A DNA stretch of 64,000 nt from Helicoverpa zea. Lineage: Eukaryota > Arthropoda > Insecta > Lepidoptera > Noctuidae. The position numbers and the translations under genes are program-made. Below, piece by piece: positions 61,749 through 64,000 of the stretch (positions are counted from its first letter, which is position 1; each line of letters opens with the position of its first letter). The notes beneath the pieces are model-generated. The model did not search any database and was not told where the DNA came from. It saw only the letters and a program-made list of their open reading frames with translations. The DNA is taken from contig NC_061473.1 in the NCBI RefSeq assembly GCF_022581195.2, positions 5,394,001 to 5,458,000 on the forward strand, in the 5' to 3' direction.

Positions 61749-62016
61749 ATATATCGACTGCAAGCAAGCAATACCTCCTATCTGACTCCGGGTGGATTTT
61801 AAAGGGGAACAATAAAACTTAATAAAATCCTTATTCCGAGGTAGGTATAATGAGATACTGAAAATCCAAGTTTTCTTTATTTACGCATAGTATTGATTAA
61901 TAAAGTTTTTTGTTTTTATTTTGAATCTTAAGCTACCTTAAACCTTTTTGGTAGATACAAGTTTTTTGAAACAAAAATGTCAGATAGGAGGTATTGCTTG
62001 CTTGCAGTCGATATAT
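61749..62016. mobile_element. Foldback MITE, copy 2 of a two-copy family
   Basis: Arms 61,749-61,785 and 61,979-62,016 are near-perfect reverse complements, containing CTGCAAGCAAGCAATACCTC. TA runs flank both ends, so it probably inserted into TA-rich DNA. The right arm aligns with that of 28,656-28,914. Confidence 0.7.
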
Positions 62017-62030
62017 ATATATATAACTTA

Positions 62031-64000
62031 AAATTCAGTTTTATTCTATTCTTAACTTATCCTTGAACCATTCTTAACACAAGACCTCACACCATTAAAA
62101 AAATAAAACAAACTGTCCTTAGAAGTGCACAAAGGAGGTTGGTTACGAACTTACCACAGACTCTGTGGTATACTTACTACGTTTTTGTTAGCATACTCTC
62201 TGTTATTTCTTGTCTTTTAGCTCTTTACACTGCATTAATGAGGGGATACCACAACACTTTACGTGTAGTTTTACTCAAAATGAAACAAGTTTTTTTAATT
62301 TACAGAAAGTAAATGCAAAAGACAGTTCCGAAACTATCACACGCTTTCTGATCGATCTCAACCCGTTTTTAAATACCATTAAGCTTATTTAAAAACAATT
62401 GTGTGACTCCTGCATCATTGAGTGCATCAGAACGGTACTCGTGTCGTAACTCTTGGCTTGTCAAAAGGCATCGACAACTGATTTCGGTCACGTTCGCAAT
62501 GGCCGACGAAAAAAACCTTTTTAAATGTCTTCGGAGGTCAGGCGGGAGCGATGGACCGTCTCTTTGTTGTGATGATTTAATTTTAGAACTGATCGCGTAG
62601 TCTATGGTTAGGCGTGAGGTCTCTTGATTTTTAGACTGTGTCTCTTTGCTGTCTGCTAGTTTACAATAGATAATACATATTTGTGTCTGATATTTTTAGT
62701 GTGTTCTTAATATTTGTACGTCCCTGGGTAAAACATGGAGAATCTACTTACCTACTTATAAAATCTCAAACTCTGATTCTGTAGGTTAACATGATTGCCA
62801 CACAATCAAAGTTAAACATATATTTCTACCGCAGATGTCTGATGATTAAACAATCAAGGCCTTAGAAACGGCAAGTTCCTATAAAAACAACTCTCTGCAA
62901 TAAAATATAACAGTTTTTTTGTATTATTAAAATCATATCATTTCAATGAGTGTGAGAATAGGAATGTAATTAATACAATTAACAATAGGTACTGCATATC
63001 TACTGGCGATCGTACTCTGTGTTCAGATGTACTACATTTTATATACAGAGGCGAGATTCCATTAGTTTGCCTTCGCTAATATACAAACAATAATATAATT
63101 TTCTTTTTAACTCGCTTATATTAGCTTCACTTGTAACTAACTACCTACATATGTAAGTATGTAAGAAAATCTTGGAATATTAATTTGACCCACCCGGTCT
63201 TCGATTAGGATGAAATGAACACGCTCTGAGTTCTGATGACAATACATGACTAGCGTGTCTTTTTTTAGTTTTTTAAACTATTATTTTTTTGTGGTCTACT
63301 CACTTTAGCGAACAGTAACAAATAGCATGCAAACATTTCTCAAATGTCCGCAAAATTACAACCTATGTACCTACGCGAGCACAATGCTGAGAGTGGATTA
63401 GGGCCCTATGGCCGAGATGCATATAATTTTTTACTAGTGAACAATTTTGATCAAGTGATCGACATGCAAAATTAATGCATTTACTGCACTTTAACATAAA
63501 AATTGCAAATTGGAACAGCACTCTAAGGTTAAGCTCCCATTTATTCATAAACTGTGCTGTATAATATGTTTACAACACTTACAAAATATATTCGTAGCGA
63601 GAAAGTCGGAATAAATAAATAAAGTTTTAAAATTATTGCTGAAAGAAAGAGCATACAAAAGAAATCTTTTAATTATCAAAGCCAAAGTTATAAAAGAGAC
63701 TGCAAACCACACAGAATGCCATGTGGTGTTATTTTGATACAAAATGCAATAAAACAAGTGACAGCCGAGCGTGGCGTCGTATTTACGGCGTATAATGCGC
63801 ATCTGTGTCATAGCTTGTGGACTCCATGAGTTCTTTAATTTATGGGATATTTGTCTTTTATTTTAGGTGTTTCTAAGGCGCTTTGTAAAGATATTTAACC
63901 ACTTCACTGTCCATGATGGCATAATAGTTAAACAATCAGTGTGTATCATACAGGTATGACTCTTGGGACAGGGAGGTTATTCAAATTAAGTATTTTAAGC
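62031..64000. other. No recognisable gene
   Basis: AT-rich to the end of the window; the ORF at 62,403-62,600 has no resemblance to a known family and no splice or poly(A) support. Confidence 0.45.

Noticed and set aside
62403..62600. 65-codon plus-strand ORF with MADEKNLFKCL
   Set aside because: No known family and no flanking gene signals; likely chance.

Overview
The window looks like nuclear DNA of a moth (Lepidoptera, probably a noctuid relative). It is AT-rich, has short exons and GT-AG introns, and is crowded with transposon relics of lepidopteran type, including a tRNA-derived SINE, 5'-truncated non-LTR retrotransposons, hAT elements and foldback MITEs. I see no bacterial-style operons, CRISPR arrays or phage genes.

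Positions 1-16,040 hold all the convincing protein genes. HAUS5 (augmin complex, minus strand, 6630 to about 348) and dysbindin (BLOC-1 complex, plus strand, 7326-10251) are divergent and share a promoter region of about 700 bp. A tRNA-Glu(TTC) lies in HAUS5 intron 1. A third gene (minus strand, 14987-10949) encodes a predicted 836-residue protein that I do not recognise. It is convergent with dysbindin, and the two poly(A) signals suggest overlapping 3' ends. All three exon models were built by hand from splice sites and reading phase, and each totals a multiple of three. A CpG-rich segment at 15,490-16,040 ends in a consensus splice donor and may be the non-coding first exon of a plus-strand gene whose body lies beyond the window.

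Positions 16,041-64,000 form a gene desert, possibly one very long first intron. Most recognisable content is mobile: two LINE insertions with target-site duplications (19,296-20,184 and 23,533-23,805), a 1,680-bp element with 199-bp terminal inverted repeats and nested insertions (25,655-27,334), a 2.5-kb hAT element with a near-identical 420-bp tandem duplication of its end (35,182-37,698), a second hAT (38,065-38,786), a SINE inserted into a copy of its own family (49,550-50,097), and several foldback elements. Two short ORFs near 57.3-58.1 kb are weak gene candidates.

No clear new multi-gene system is visible. The best leads are the unrecognised 836-residue gene, a LINE-derived alternative tail for dysbindin, a GC-rich 300-bp cassette shared by two different elements, and a CpG-rich motif shared by two different hAT elements.
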